64,000 bases of DNA from VAZQ01 sp963771845 (GCA_963771845.1 CAVYVC010000016.1:1-64000); one strand, 5' to 3'; numbered from the stretch's first letter, positions 51,673-61,753 are shown. Translations and numbers: made by a program. The notes: generated by a model from the sequence alone, not told the origin.

Positions 51673-53026
51673 GCGGATTCGAGCGCGTCATCATCGCCGC
51701 CACGCCACCCGCAAGCACCGCCAGCACGCACCAATAGGCGTAACGGAAATCGGCGGCCACTCCGAGCACGAAGAAGCTCATGACGTAAACGATGGCGCTC
51801 GAATTCATGCCCAGCGAAAACGCTCCCGCGGGCGTGCGGCGGCGCGGCCCTGACCACGCAGCAATCCCAAGCGCGAGCACAAGCCACAGCCCCGGACGGA
51901 ATAACAGGCTTGGCTGCAGCAATTCATGCAGTTTCAGCACCGGCTGGAAATAAGCATTGTGGCCGTAGCTCGAGGTCGGCTTCTTCCAATCCCAGACCGG
52001 CAAGACCAGGTTCGAGCGGGCGAGGAATTGCCACATGAACGTTGCGCGATGCTCGAGGTAAGCGAGCGGATGACGTGTAACCGCGTGCCACCAGGCATGA
52101 ACGAGGCGCGCGGTGCCGAAGATCATGTCATCAGGCCGTTCGAGCCGCGTCATGACGAACGGGCAGGGCGGCACATGCCAGTAGGAATCCCACCGCACGG
52201 GATCGTAGCACTCATGCATCAGCCGCTCGGTTTCTTGCCCGCTCCATTTGACTGGGAATTGATTTTCTCCGGCAAAATGCGTGATGCCGCCGAGATCGAA
52301 GACAAGGATGGAGTGGAGCGGATTTTGCCGTTGAGCGCCAAGCACACCGTAGTAGACCACCGGAACGAGGACGAAGAACGCAACAGCGATGGGGAGAAAT
52401 GCGATTGCCGCGCGCTTGAGATCGAATCGGCTCGGCCAAATGGCGTGGATTGCAAGCAACGGCGCGGCCATCACCGCATTGGGCCGCAACAAGACGCCAA
52501 AGCCGACAAGAAACAGCGCGACGGCCTGGACCGGCAGGCGTAACGCTGCCCCGCGTTCTGCCGCAGCAAAGGCGAGCACGCCTGCAACCAGCCAGATCAC
52601 GCCGAACAGCACGTCGCGCCAAATCAGCCCGACAAAGAAGAATGCAGGCGGCAGCAACGCAATGACCGGCGTCGCCAGGCCAAGCAACACCGAGCGGCGC
52701 AGCGCCATGAACGCCAGCACGCCAAAGCCAAGCCAGTACAACGCCACCGTGAGGCCGAACATGCTCACAGAACCCGGCGCAAGCGGATCGATCAATCGCC
52801 ACACCATGCCCATGGCGGGCGATTGCCAGTCGCCGAACTGCCATGCCTTGGCCTCGTCGTAGACGTACTGGGCATCGGCGGTGATGTAGCCGGGATAGAA
52901 GACGAGCACGGTCAGGGCGGTGCAAAGCGCGAGCAGAACAAGGAGGGCCAGCGTGCCGGCGGCTTCCGCCCTGGTCGAAAGTGGGGCTAAACCGGAGCCA
53001 GTGGTAGCGCTATTTTGCTTCCTCAT
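51662..53026 (-). CDS. Polytopic membrane protein of unknown function
   Basis: A 454-residue integral membrane protein with ten or so hydrophobic segments, for example LALLVLLALCTALTVLVF, FFFVGLIWRDVLFGVIWLV and FLPIAVAFFVLVPVVYYG. Between them are loops rich in Trp and Pro (WDSYWHVPPCPF). The layout, with an acidic first periplasmic loop (ADAQYVYDEAKAW), resembles GT-C-type glycosyltransferases, but I cannot place it in a family. Its last codons overlap a REP-like element. Confidence 0.6.
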   Translation of the reverse strand: MRKQNSATTGSGLAPLSTRAEAAGTLALLVLLALCTALTVLVFYPGYITADAQYVYDEAKAWQFGDWQSPAMGMVWRLIDPLAPGSVSMFGLTVALYWLGFGVLAFMALRRSVLLGLATPVIALLPPAFFFVGLIWRDVLFGVIWLVAGVLAFAAAERGAALRLPVQAVALFLVGFGVLLRPNAVMAAPLLAIHAIWPSRFDLKRAAIAFLPIAVAFFVLVPVVYYGVLGAQRQNPLHSILVFDLGGITHFAGENQFPVKWSGQETERLMHECYDPVRWDSYWHVPPCPFVMTRLERPDDMIFGTARLVHAWWHAVTRHPLAYLEHRATFMWQFLARSNLVLPVWDWKKPTSSYGHNAYFQPVLKLHELLQPSLLFRPGLWLVLALGIAAWSGPRRRTPAGAFSLGMNSSAIVYVMSFFVLGVAADFRYAYWCVLAVLAGGVAAMMTRSNPQPA

Positions 53027-53099
53027 CGTCTATTTGCTGCCACAGGACGCATGGAAATTGCTCGTTGATCTAGGGCGGGCCGAACAGGATGCCAACGAG

Positions 53100-53660
53100 A
53101 TGTTCGCGATCTTCCCCATTGCAATGCTTATGGTGGATTCCGCGGCGGCGGAGCCCAAGGTGAGCGAAATCTTCGACTATTATGATGTGTCCGGCTCGAC
53201 CGTGCAGGAGCTGCGTGCGGATCTCAACCGCCACCGCCCTGCGGACAAGGCTGGCAAGCATTTCGATGCAGTCACCCGTTGGTCCATCCGTTGGCGGTAC
53301 GATTACCGGAACGGCAGCGACCAGTGTGCCATTGCAAGCGTGTCGACGACCGTCAATATAACCATCACGTTTCCGCGTCTGAGCGAGACTGTCGACATCC
53401 CTGCGGCGGTGAAGCAGGCTTTCGCGGATTACACCCAGAAGCTGCTCCTGCATGAGAAGGGTCATGCCCAGAACGCCATCGACACGGCAAAGCGCATTGA
53501 CGACGGCATCGCCGCGCTACGGCCGCAGGGCACCTGCTCCCAGTTGGGGCGAGACGCCAACAGCCTGGGTTACTCCCTCATCGCGGCCGCCAATGCGTGG
53601 GACGCCGACTACGATCTGCGAACGCGGCATGGCGCGACCCAGGGCGCGCGCTTTCCGTGA
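53100..53660 (+). CDS. DUF922 family secreted zinc-protease-like protein
   Basis: A 186-residue protein with a signal peptide (MFAIFPIAMLMVDSAAA). The central part matches the DUF922 fold. It has a metalloprotease-type HExxH motif, HEKGH at residues 118-122, in LLLHEKGHAQNAID, supporting a secreted peptidase. The Cys pair (QCAIAS and GTCSQLG) may form a disulphide. An AGGAT lies before the ATG at 53100; a longer frame exists but lacks a leader. It is transcribed away from the membrane protein gene. Confidence 0.8.
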   Translation: MFAIFPIAMLMVDSAAAEPKVSEIFDYYDVSGSTVQELRADLNRHRPADKAGKHFDAVTRWSIRWRYDYRNGSDQCAIASVSTTVNITITFPRLSETVDIPAAVKQAFADYTQKLLLHEKGHAQNAIDTAKRIDDGIAALRPQGTCSQLGRDANSLGYSLIAAANAWDADYDLRTRHGATQGARFP

Positions 53661-53707
53661 TCCGCTGTAGCGCCGTCTCTTTCGTTTCGGTTGTTCGGCG
53701 ACTTCAG

Positions 53708-53808
53708 AGCCGTCACCCGCGAGCTTGACCACGCAAGCCGAGTTTACTCGACTTGCGAACTTGAGGTGCCCGAACTCGGGTATACCCGAGTTCGGGTGGT
53801 CCATCTCC
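53708..53808. repeat. Dispersed 101-bp hairpin-rich repeat, copy 2
   Basis: About 94% identical to 33793-33893. The 12-bp stem cccgaactcggg / cccgagttcggg has loop TATA (53769-53796), and a second hairpin lies near 53731-53757. It follows the DUF922 gene. Confidence 0.85.
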
Positions 53809-53881
53809 TTCCCAATAAGTGATTTCGTGAAGCGGGATGGATGTCGGACTCGGGCTCGCCGAGTGCGACATCAACAAAGTG

Positions 53882-53909
53882 CCGCAAGTCGGGTATACCC
53901 GACTTGCGG
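53882..53909. repeat. GGG-TATA-CCC hairpin
   Basis: A perfect 12-bp stem (ccgcaagtcggg / cccgacttgcgg) with loop TATA. It has the same GGG-loop-CCC centre as the 101-bp repeats and the hairpins at 47081-47140, and is followed by gtcaagcccggcaatgacg as at copy 1. Confidence 0.8.
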
Positions 53910-53955
53910 TGTCAAGCCCGGCAATGACGATGCCTTAGATGTGAGAGAGGCGGCG

Positions 53956-54753
53956 ATGATCGTGAGATACGAGTCCAACGGAACGGTTGTCATGATAACC
54001 CAGAACGATCACGCTCAGCTGTCCGGATTGTTTGCAGCGCATTGGGGCAACGAGACGTTCGAGCAACCGCGGCCCTACGGCTCTTTGGTCCGTGCCGCAA
54101 TGTTTCACGACCGTGGCTGGATCCGTTATGAAACGAGCCCGCAGCTCAACCCGCAAACCCGGAAGACGCCGAACTATCGCGAGGTGCCCAATGATCGCCT
54201 GCAGCTCGAAGCATTCGAATGGGCGGGCGAGTGGCTTAGCGCCATTGATCCCTACGCGGGACTGATGATCACGAAGCACAGGACCGGCCTGTGGCAAGGC
54301 CGTTATGGCGTCATCAAGCATCCGCCCGCGATCCAGCGCGGCGCATTGCCCCCGGAGATTGTGAGCTTCATCGCCAGGAGCGAGGCCAGGCAGAAAATTG
54401 CAGCGGAGAAGCTCGATGCCAACGAGCTCGCGGTCAACTACAACCTGCTGCAGGTCTGGGACATGATGTCGCTCTATATTTGCAGCACGGAAACACTCAA
54501 GCCCGACCGCATCGAGACGGTGCCCGTTGCTTATTCCGGCGCGGCGGGAGTGGCGATAACCCTCACCCCGGCGGGGCCGGATACAATCGCGCTCGATCCC
54601 TTTCCTTTCGACCAGTTTTGCCTGACGACCAACGTTATTTTCCGCCGGCTGTCGCAAACCGAGTTCAAGGACTCGACCGAACTGCAGAGCGTCTATTTCA
54701 GGACTGCGCCGCAGATCGCGTCATTCAAGCTCGTGCCGGCAAAGCCCAATTGA
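53956..54753 (+). CDS. DUF3891 family protein
   Basis: A 265-residue protein of the DUF3891 family. Visible blocks are MIVRYESNGTVVMITQNDHAQLSG, AAMFHDRGWIRYE, the WLSAIDPYAGLMITKHRTGLWQ motif, LNYNLLQVWDMMSLYI and a C-terminal LFRRLSQTEFKDS-type part. Several His/Asp residues (QNDH, FHD, KHRTGLW) look like metal ligands, as in metal-dependent phosphohydrolases, but no function is established. GAGAGAGG precedes the ATG at 53956. Confidence 0.82.
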   Translation: MIVRYESNGTVVMITQNDHAQLSGLFAAHWGNETFEQPRPYGSLVRAAMFHDRGWIRYETSPQLNPQTRKTPNYREVPNDRLQLEAFEWAGEWLSAIDPYAGLMITKHRTGLWQGRYGVIKHPPAIQRGALPPEIVSFIARSEARQKIAAEKLDANELAVNYNLLQVWDMMSLYICSTETLKPDRIETVPVAYSGAAGVAITLTPAGPDTIALDPFPFDQFCLTTNVIFRRLSQTEFKDSTELQSVYFRTAPQIASFKLVPAKPN

Positions 54754-54838
54754 CGCATGCTGGGATGCGACTCCAGCGTGCCGCCTGGAGCGGTGCTCGA
54801 CATGGGCCTTCTTTGTTTGCCGAGGTCGAGCCGGCAGG

Positions 54839-54905
54839 CCACCTCTCCCCGGCAGGGGAGAGGTCGGAATGGGCGCCTTGGCGCCCATTCCGGGTGAGGG
54901 GGCTA
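54839..54905. repeat. CTCTCCCC palindromic repeat
   Basis: A palindrome (cctctccccggcaggggagagg) followed by a second one (aatgggcgccttggcgcccatt) and gtgagggggct. The CTCTCCCC/GGGGAGAG type is common between genes in rhizobia. Shorter relatives occur near 220 and 9223 in this window. Confidence 0.6.
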
Positions 54906-54965
54906 AACATCACGTAGTGATCAATCGCCGCCGGCACCTCGTAAGCGGCGAAACCCCGCGCCAGC

Positions 54966-55433
54966 TCAAGGCTCGAACCTCGGTGAGGCGGCCCATTCCG
55001 CAAACAGCATGGTTGCCTCCTCCGCGCAGATACGCTCCGCCGGCAATTTCCGCGCTGCAAGAGGGCGCGTTACCTCATCGACCAATGCTTTGGTGGAAAA
55101 TCCAATGCGCTCACACTCCTCCTGCGTATACGCATAATACATCTTGCTGATTTTCGCCCACCAGATCGCCGAGACGCAGAGCAGGCACGGCTCGCAGGTG
55201 GTGTAGATCTCACAACCGCTCAGATCGGTCGTGCCAAGCCGCTTGCAGGCATCGCGAATGGCGACGATTTCGCCGTGTGCGGTCGGATCATAGAGCGTCT
55301 TTTGCTGACTGCGGCCCTCGCCGACGATCGTGCCCTCCTTGACAATGATCGCCGCGAACGGACGGCCATCCTTCGCGTGGAGACCGGCGCGGCCGAGCTC
55401 GATCGCGCGCGCCATGAATTTGTCAGGGCTCAT
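54966..55433 (-). CDS. Nucleoside deaminase (CMP/dCMP deaminase fold)
   Basis: A 155-residue zinc-dependent deaminase. The zinc and proton-shuttle residues are visible: His53 and Glu55 in TAHGEIVAIRDAC, and Cys83, Cys86 in TTCEPCLLC. The C-terminal YAYTQEECERIGFSTK continues the fold. It may deaminate guanine, cytosine or adenine in nucleosides or tRNA. I chose the ATG at 55433 (MSPDKFMARAIELG). A second, truncated copy with a mutated ligand lies at 61312-61617. Confidence 0.88.
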   Translation of the reverse strand: MSPDKFMARAIELGRAGLHAKDGRPFAAIIVKEGTIVGEGRSQQKTLYDPTAHGEIVAIRDACKRLGTTDLSGCEIYTTCEPCLLCVSAIWWAKISKMYYAYTQEECERIGFSTKALVDEVTRPLAARKLPAERICAEEATMLFAEWAASPRFEP

Positions 55434-55522
55434 GGGATGTCCTCTGGAAACAGCGCGCGTTCTATCCACCGGAGCCAGGAGTTTGCCAACTGCAAACTCA
55501 TGCACTGCAGCAAACAGCGTCC

Positions 55523-56671
55523 CTATTGAATGGTCTTGGGGGCTTCCACAGTCCTCGGCAACCGGATCGTGAAGGTCGATCCGCGACCAAGCTCGCTTTC
55601 GACCGTAATGTCCCCGCCCATCATCTGGCAGAACCTTCGACTGATCACGAGACCAAGGCCGGTGCCCCCGTATTTACTGGCCGTGGCGGATGAAGCCTGA
55701 GAAAACTCCTGAAACAGCTTAGCCATCTGATCTGGCGTCATGCCGATGCCGGTGTCCTTCACAGCGAGCGTGATCCAGCCGCGGCCATTTTCGTGTCTCT
55801 GGCGGGCATCGATGGCGATAGTGCCGCGGTCAGTAAACTTGTTAGCGTTGCTCATGAGATTCAACAGCGCCTGCCGCAGCCGCATCTGGTCGGCATGCAC
55901 CGTTCCGATCGCAGCGTCGCAGTTGACTGAGACGCGGTTAGAGTTCTTGGCCGCGAGGGGCTCGATGGTCTTGACGACATCATCGATCAGAGGCGCAAGC
56001 GCGAAAGTGGTGAGAGCAAGCTCCATCCGCCCCGCCTCGATCTTGGACAGGTCGAGGATGTCGTTAATCAAGGCAAGCAGGTGCCGGCCCGCGCCGAGCA
56101 CGCGGTCGAGCGGCTCGGTGTCTTGCTTCAGCGCCTCCGCATCCTCCCGCAGCATCTCGCTGACGCCGATGATGGCGTTGAGCGGCGTGCGTAGCTCGTG
56201 ACTCATGTTGGCGAGGAACTGCGACTTGTGCTGGCTAGCCGATTCAAGCTGCTGATTCTCCGCCTGGCGCCGCCGCGCTTCGCGTAAGACTTCGACATGC
56301 CGAATGGTCTTGGCGATCGTCGTCTCGAAATCAAGAAAATCGATGGGTTTGGTCAGGAAATCGAACGCGCCGCGGTTCATGGCAGTGCGAATATTGGCCA
56401 GGTCGCCATAGGCTGAGACGATAATGGTCGAGAGATTGCCCTCGGTCTGCTGCAGCTTCTGCAGCAGCGTTAGTCCGTCCATCCTCGGCATATTGATGTC
56501 GGCGACCACCAGATCGACATCCTGGTTCGCCTCCAGCACGGATAGGGCCTCGACACCGTCGCGGACGAACAGAAAGCTGATGGCGCCATCGCGAATCTGG
56601 TGTCGGAACTTCTGCTGGATCAGCGTTTCCAGGTCCGGCTCGTCGTCGGCAACGAGAATCCGCGCGGTCAT
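55523..56671 (-). CDS. Receiver-histidine kinase hybrid
   Basis: A 382-residue signalling protein. An N-terminal receiver domain (ARILVADDEPD, phosphoacceptor Asp in VVADINMPRMDG, Lys in LTKPIDF) is followed by a coiled coil, a HisKA domain with the phospho-His in FLANMSHELRTPL, and a HATPase_c domain (VKDTGIGMTP, GGTGLGLVISRRF). The order receiver-kinase without a sensor domain is typical of proteins that relay from an upstream kinase. The ATG overlaps the receiver gene at 56668 by four bases. Confidence 0.9.
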   Translation of the reverse strand: MTARILVADDEPDLETLIQQKFRHQIRDGAISFLFVRDGVEALSVLEANQDVDLVVADINMPRMDGLTLLQKLQQTEGNLSTIIVSAYGDLANIRTAMNRGAFDFLTKPIDFLDFETTIAKTIRHVEVLREARRRQAENQQLESASQHKSQFLANMSHELRTPLNAIIGVSEMLREDAEALKQDTEPLDRVLGAGRHLLALINDILDLSKIEAGRMELALTTFALAPLIDDVVKTIEPLAAKNSNRVSVNCDAAIGTVHADQMRLRQALLNLMSNANKFTDRGTIAIDARQRHENGRGWITLAVKDTGIGMTPDQMAKLFQEFSQASSATASKYGGTGLGLVISRRFCQMMGGDITVESELGRGSTFTIRLPRTVEAPKTIQ

Positions 56672-57057
56672 GCGGCACGTCCGACCCGCATATCGATTTC
56701 GCTGCGGAGAATCACAAAATCTATTGGCTTGATCAGAAGCGCCTCGGCGCCGCGCTCTAACGCCTTGCGCTTTGTCTCCGCATCGCCATAGGCGGTGATC
56801 ATGATGATTGGAACATCGGGCCGCATGGCCTTCGCTTTGGGCAGAAGTTCAAGGCCGCTCATCCCCGGCATGTTGATATCGGACAGGATCAGAATGAGTG
56901 ACTCGTCGCCTGCGTCGGCGATGCGCGCAAGCGCCTTGCCAGCGGATTGCGCAAATTCCATCGAAAAACGACCTGCGCGAAGATCGCGCCGGAACTGCTG
57001 GCGGAACAGCGCCTCGACATCGGGCTCGTCATCAACTACCAAAATGAGCAAGCTCAA
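56668..57057 (-). CDS. Response regulator (receiver domain only)
   Basis: A 129-residue stand-alone receiver, CheY-like. The acidic pocket is in LVVDDEPDVEALF, the phosphoacceptor in LSDINMPGMSG, and the switch Lys in LIKPIDF. It has no output domain, so it probably relays phosphate to the kinase downstream. It overlaps the sensor kinase upstream by 4 bp and the hybrid downstream by 4 bp. Confidence 0.9.
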   Translation of the reverse strand: MSLLILVVDDEPDVEALFRQQFRRDLRAGRFSMEFAQSAGKALARIADAGDESLILILSDINMPGMSGLELLPKAKAMRPDVPIIMITAYGDAETKRKALERGAEALLIKPIDFVILRSEIDMRVGRAA

Positions 57058-59774
57058 GTGCGTTCTCCTGATTTAGCGATGGTTGCAGCGCCACGCGGCA
57101 GAACAATTCTGAATTCAGTGAACTCACCAGGCTGGGTATCAACCCGTATAGACCCTGCATGTTGCTTTACGATGATGTCGTAACTCAGCGATAGGCCGAG
57201 ACCCGTGCCCTCGCCGGCGGGCTTCGTCGTGAAGAACGGATTAAACATTTTTTCCTTCACTTCGGGGGGGATGCCAGTACCGTTGTCGCGGATTCTGATT
57301 TCGATGCTTTCGCCGAGGTTCTTGGTCGCGGCAACAAGAGTGGGCTCATAATTGCCCCCATTCGCTTCGCAACGCTTCGTCGCGGCGTAGAAGCCGTTTG
57401 AGATCAGGTTGAGCAGCACCCGCGTGATCTCCTGCGGAAACAGATCGACCTCGCCGGCGGCCGGGTCAAAGGACGTCTGCAGGGTGATATTGAAGCCCTG
57501 CTTCTCGGCCCGCGCCCCATGATAGGCGAGGCTGAGGCTCTCCTCGAGGAGGCTATTGACATCGACCGGCCGATGCTCTCCGGAGCCCTGACGCGAGTGC
57601 AATAGCATATTCTTCACGATCGAGTTCGGCTCGTTTGCCGTGCTGCACGACCTTGTCGAGATTGCCCTGCAGCATATCCGCGATTTCACTGATCTCCGCG
57701 CGCAGCTTGTTGTCGAGGTGCGCGCCCGCAAGCGCCTCCCGCAATTCGTCGATAAGCTCGACCGAGACGGCCGAGAAGTTGTTGACGAAATTAAGCGGGT
57801 TCTTGATCTCGTGCGCGATGCCGGCGGTCAACTGGCCGAGTGACGCAAGCTTCTCCGTCTGGACCAGGCGGTCCTGCGCGGTCCGCAAGTCCCCCAGCGA
57901 CTTCGCCAATTCGCGGGTACGAGCTTCCGCGCTCTCGAACAGTCGCGCATTCTGAATCGCCAATACGGATTGTGCGCCAAAGGTCTGCAACAAATCGACC
58001 GTGCTCTTGGGAAATTCGCCCGGCGCTTTGCGGCGGACCACGAGCGCGCCGACGATCCGGTCGGCACCGAGCAGCGGTACGGTCAACAGGGCGCGGAAAC
58101 CAGCATGTTGAATGACATCAAGGACGAGCGACGAGGTATCCTGCTTGGCGTCGGCAAGTTGCATAGGTCTGCGCTGCAGCGCCGCCTGACTGACCATCGT
58201 CTCGCCGAGCCGGATGTGCCGGTCTTTGATTGCCGCAATCAGCACCTCATCCATGCCGTAGTTGGCGTGCGCCCGGAATTCCTGGCTGGCTTCATCGAAC
58301 ACAAAGATTGTGCCGGCCTCTGTCCCGGAAAGCTGGACCGCCTTGGCAATGATCGTGGACAGCACGGTCTCCAAGTCGATCGTCGAGTTGACCGCCTGGC
58401 TGACGTCACCGAGCGCGCGCAACTCCTTGACCGACTGAGCCAACTCTGCTGTGCGCTCCTCGACCTGCCTCTCGAGACGGCCGGCCGCTTGTGCCCTCTC
58501 GATCAACAACTCATCACGTTCGAAGGTGTTCTTGCGCAAAATCTCAACAACTCGCCCCATTTCCGCGATCTCATCGCTGCCGCCGGTCGGTATGTTTGCT
58601 GCAAGATTGCCCTTGGCGATCGCCAGCATGCTGCGGCTGAGCGCGGTCAGTCGCGAGACCATGTTGCGCCCTACATAGAGCCAAACGATGAGGATGGAGC
58701 TGAGCAAGCTGAGCGCGACGGCTGCTATCAGGACCGCCGAACTGAATCGTTCGACCGACCGCGCTTCTTCATTGGCCTGCGCGATGTCGCGTTTGGCAAT
58801 CGAGACCAGGCTATCCACCGCCTGGGTGAGGTCTCGTGAGAGCGCCGTGTTCTCGGTCAAATGGCGCGTCGCCTGCGCAACGATGGCAAGTTCCTGCAAT
58901 CGCAGCTCAGGAATGCTGCTAATGCCCTCGACATGGGCACGGAATTCCTCGAGCTTGCCATTCAAGAGCGGCTGCAGTCTCGAATCCAGGCGGGCAGTCA
59001 TCTCCCACGCCTCGCGCAGGGATTGCCGGATACGGAACACCTGTACGTTCACGCTGTCGACATCGTCTGTTGCTGCGATCTGTTGCAACCTGTCACTGAC
59101 GGACGTGATGAGGAACTGCACGCGCTGCAATGCGCGGTAAGATGTCGTTGAACCGACCAGCCGGCTGCCGGCCGCGGCTCGTTCGTCGGCGCTAAGCCTG
59201 ACGTCGTCGACCACCCTGCGCGTCTGTGCGATCTCGCCTTCGACGATCTCGAGCCAGGGTGTTAATAGGCTCTGGCTCTCGCTATGGGTATTGAGCGCGT
59301 TGCGCAGATGGCCTCGCTTCAGTTCGTTTACGACCATCCGATCCGCGACCAGCCGGTCGAGCGATTCAAGATTGATCCGCAAGCGGCTGACGGTCGATCG
59401 AATCGAATCGAGCGCCACGACGGCGCCGCGATTCTCGAGGCTTTCCAACAGCACGCCAAGCTCCTGCATTTCGGCGGCGATTTTGCCGGAGCTCTCTTTG
59501 TGATCGGCTGGCGTCGCAGCAGCAGCAGGGCCGGCGCGGCCGAAACAATTCGCTCGGCTTGTCGCGACACTTCCTGCAAAGCCAGTGCCGCGGGGACCCG
59601 CCTCGCCGTGATGCGATCGAGAACGTCGCCGATACCGCGGAAGGAGTAGATCGCGACGCCCGCACCAACCACCGCGAGGCCGCTGATCCCGAGGAAGGCC
59701 AGCAGCAATCGGCTTGCCACGCCGAGCCGCAACGCCATGCCCCGGGCTGGGACCGCTGACCTCACCAGGCTCAT
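57054..59774 (-). pseudogene. Sensor histidine kinase with HAMP and GAF domains, two frameshifts
   Basis: A membrane sensor kinase of about 906 residues, read through two single-base shifts. The N-terminus MSLVRSAVPARGMALRLG leads to TM1 and a helical periplasmic domain, then TM2 (VLIAAVALSLLSSILIVWLYVG), HAMP, GAF (SGTEAGTIFVFDEAS), HisKA (TAGIAHEIKNPLNFV) and HATPase (DNGTGIPPEVK, GTGLGLSLSYD). The shifts are near 59516-59529 (in a CTG-repeat tract) and near 57624-57630. The long periplasmic domain suggests ligand sensing. A TRAP-type solute-binding gene lies 95 bp upstream on the same strand. The overall integrity of the domains suggests a real gene with assembly indels. Confidence 0.8.
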
Positions 59775-59869
59775 GACTGCGCCTTGCCCCGAGGTTGGCG
59801 CCCGCCAACGCCCTCGGCCATCATCACCCGAACGGGTACGGCAGCGCGCGTGCATTGAGAAAGGCACGC

Positions 59870-60915
59870 TCAGAAATGTCGCCCCAGCGAACGGCCGCCC
59901 AGCGGAACATCATAAAGCTGGCGTAGACGCGCCGCGCCAGGTCGTCCTTGCGGCTCGAACTCGCTTAGAACCTCGCCGGAAAACTTGCCGAGCTCTTGTA
60001 GAATCGTGTCGTCGACCTTACGGATCTGGATCGCGGGATCTTTGACAAGCTGCTCAAGCGCGGTGGCGTTGCCGGCGGTAAACTCCGCGAGCGAACGCGT
60101 GTTCTCGATCGCAGCGGCACCCTCGATGATGCTTTTCTCGGCGCTGCCGAGGCTGTCCCACAGTTTCTTGTTGACGGCAAGCGAGATCGCCGCCCCCGGC
60201 TCATGGAAGCCTGGGTAATAGTAGTACTTGGCCGCCTTGTGCAGACCTAACGCCATGTCGATCCAGGGGCCGACGAATTCGCTCGCGTCAATCGCGCCCG
60301 ATTGAAGCGACGGAATGATCTCGCCGGCCGGCAGGGTAACCACCACGGCGCCGAGCCGGCGCAACACCTCGCCACCCATGCCGGGCATGCGATAGCTAGG
60401 CCCTTAAAGGCCTCGATGCTGGTCAGCTCCTTGGTGAACCAGCCGCCCATCTGGGGACCGGTATTGCCGCACAGGAACGCCTTGAGGCCGAACCCGGCGC
60501 TCAACTCGTCCCACAGCGCCTGACCGCCGCCGTAATAGACCCATGCGTTGATTTCGTCGGCGGTAAATCCGAACGGGACGTTGCAGAAATAGGCGAAGGT
60601 TGCGGACTTGCCCGCCCACGTGACTTCTGAAGCGTGGTAGAGATCGGCGAGGCCGGAAGAGACGGCATCGAACAATTCCATGGCACCGACCAGCTGGCCG
60701 GCGGGGAACACCTTGACTTGCAGCCGGCCGCCCGACAGCGCGGTGATGGACTGTGCGACACGATCGGCGCCTGACTGAAGGCCCGGCAAGCCCTTCGGCC
60801 AGATGGTGACCATTTTGAGCTCGCGCGCGCCTTGCGCAATCGCGGGCTTGGGATAGACGGACACCGCAGCGGCGGCCCCAACGCTCGCACCCGCAACAAA
60901 TTGGCGACGATCCAT
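59870..60915 (-). pseudogene. TRAP transporter solute-binding protein (DctP family), single-base frameshift
   Basis: A periplasmic DctP-type receptor of about 348 residues. The leader is MDRRQFVAGASVGAAAAVSVYPKPAIA. The first frame has GADRVAQSITALSGGRLQVKVFPAGQLVGAMELFDAV and VPFGFTADE, ending at EAFKGL. It resumes one base away at YRMPGMGGEVLRRLGAVVV, LPAGEIIPSLQSGAIDASEFVGPW and FHEPGAA. The shift is near 60390-60402. TRAP receptors bind organic acids; no dctQ or dctM is adjacent. Its position upstream of a sensor kinase suggests a receptor for signalling rather than uptake. Confidence 0.83.
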
Positions 60916-61311
60916 GGTTTCCTCTCCCGGTTAGTTGCTTGTCTTTTTGGTTTGTCTGCATGAGGCGGTACGAACCGAACCCGCTCGCGTATTGTCAGCG
61001 CAGAACATTCACGTCTGAGCACTTGGCTCTGCAAATCCGGACCACGCCAATTCCTGAGACGGATTTTTATGCCTACCGATGGCCGTAGGCTGCCAGTTGA
61101 TAGAAACGGCGACTTCGGTGCGTCACCATTTTTGGGGCAGCTCTCAACTAAGCAACGCGCTTTGACCGTGCGAGGAACTCTACGCTTTGTCGGGGCTATT
61201 GTCGATCACAATGTACGACGCCGGTCGTAGCCAACCCCCCGATTGAATGAACGAAATCGTATCGAATGGCCGTGGCAGGGACGAGGATAGGTTTCCCACG
61301 CCCGGCACAAA
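60916..61311. other. Intergenic, no gene recognised
   Basis: No reading frame with a plausible product or ribosome-binding site. It separates the TRAP/kinase operon from the broken deaminase copy and contains the region where homology of the deaminase duplicate ends. Confidence 0.4.
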
Positions 61312-61617
61312 TCAAACATAATACATCTTGCTGATTTTTGCCCACCAGATCGCCGAGACGCAGAGCAGGCACGGCTCCCAGGTGGTGTAGATCTCACAAC
61401 CGTTCAGATCGGTGGTGCCAAGCCGCTTGCAGGCATCGCGAATGGCGACGATTTCGCCGCGTGCGGTCGGATCATGTAGGGTCGTTTGCTGACTGCGGCC
61501 CTCGCCGACGATCGTGCCCTCCTTGACGATGACCGCCGCGAACGGACGGCCATTCTTCGCGTGGAGACCGGCGCGGCCGAACTCGATCGCGCGCGCCATG
61601 AATTTGTCAGGGCTCAT
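61312..61617 (-). pseudogene. Truncated nucleoside deaminase copy with a mutated zinc ligand
   Basis: A second copy of the deaminase at 54966-55433, about 90% identical over 100 residues (MSPDKFMARAIEFGRAG, DACKRLGTTDLNGCEIY). The zinc histidine is changed: HGE reads RGE (residue 53), and TTCEP reads TTWEP. The Cys pair PCLLC is intact. It stops after KISKMYYV, losing the last third of the protein. Loss of the ligand and of the C-terminus indicates a dead duplicate. Confidence 0.85.
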
Positions 61618-61753
61618 CGAATGTCCTCTGGAAACAGCGCGCGTTCAATTCACCGGAGCCAGGGCATTCGACAGGAATACGGCAGGACGCAACCAAAAGT
61701 GTTCCCCATGTCTTCCTTTTGACTGTCAGCGCGCCAACTCCTAAAATGCAGCG

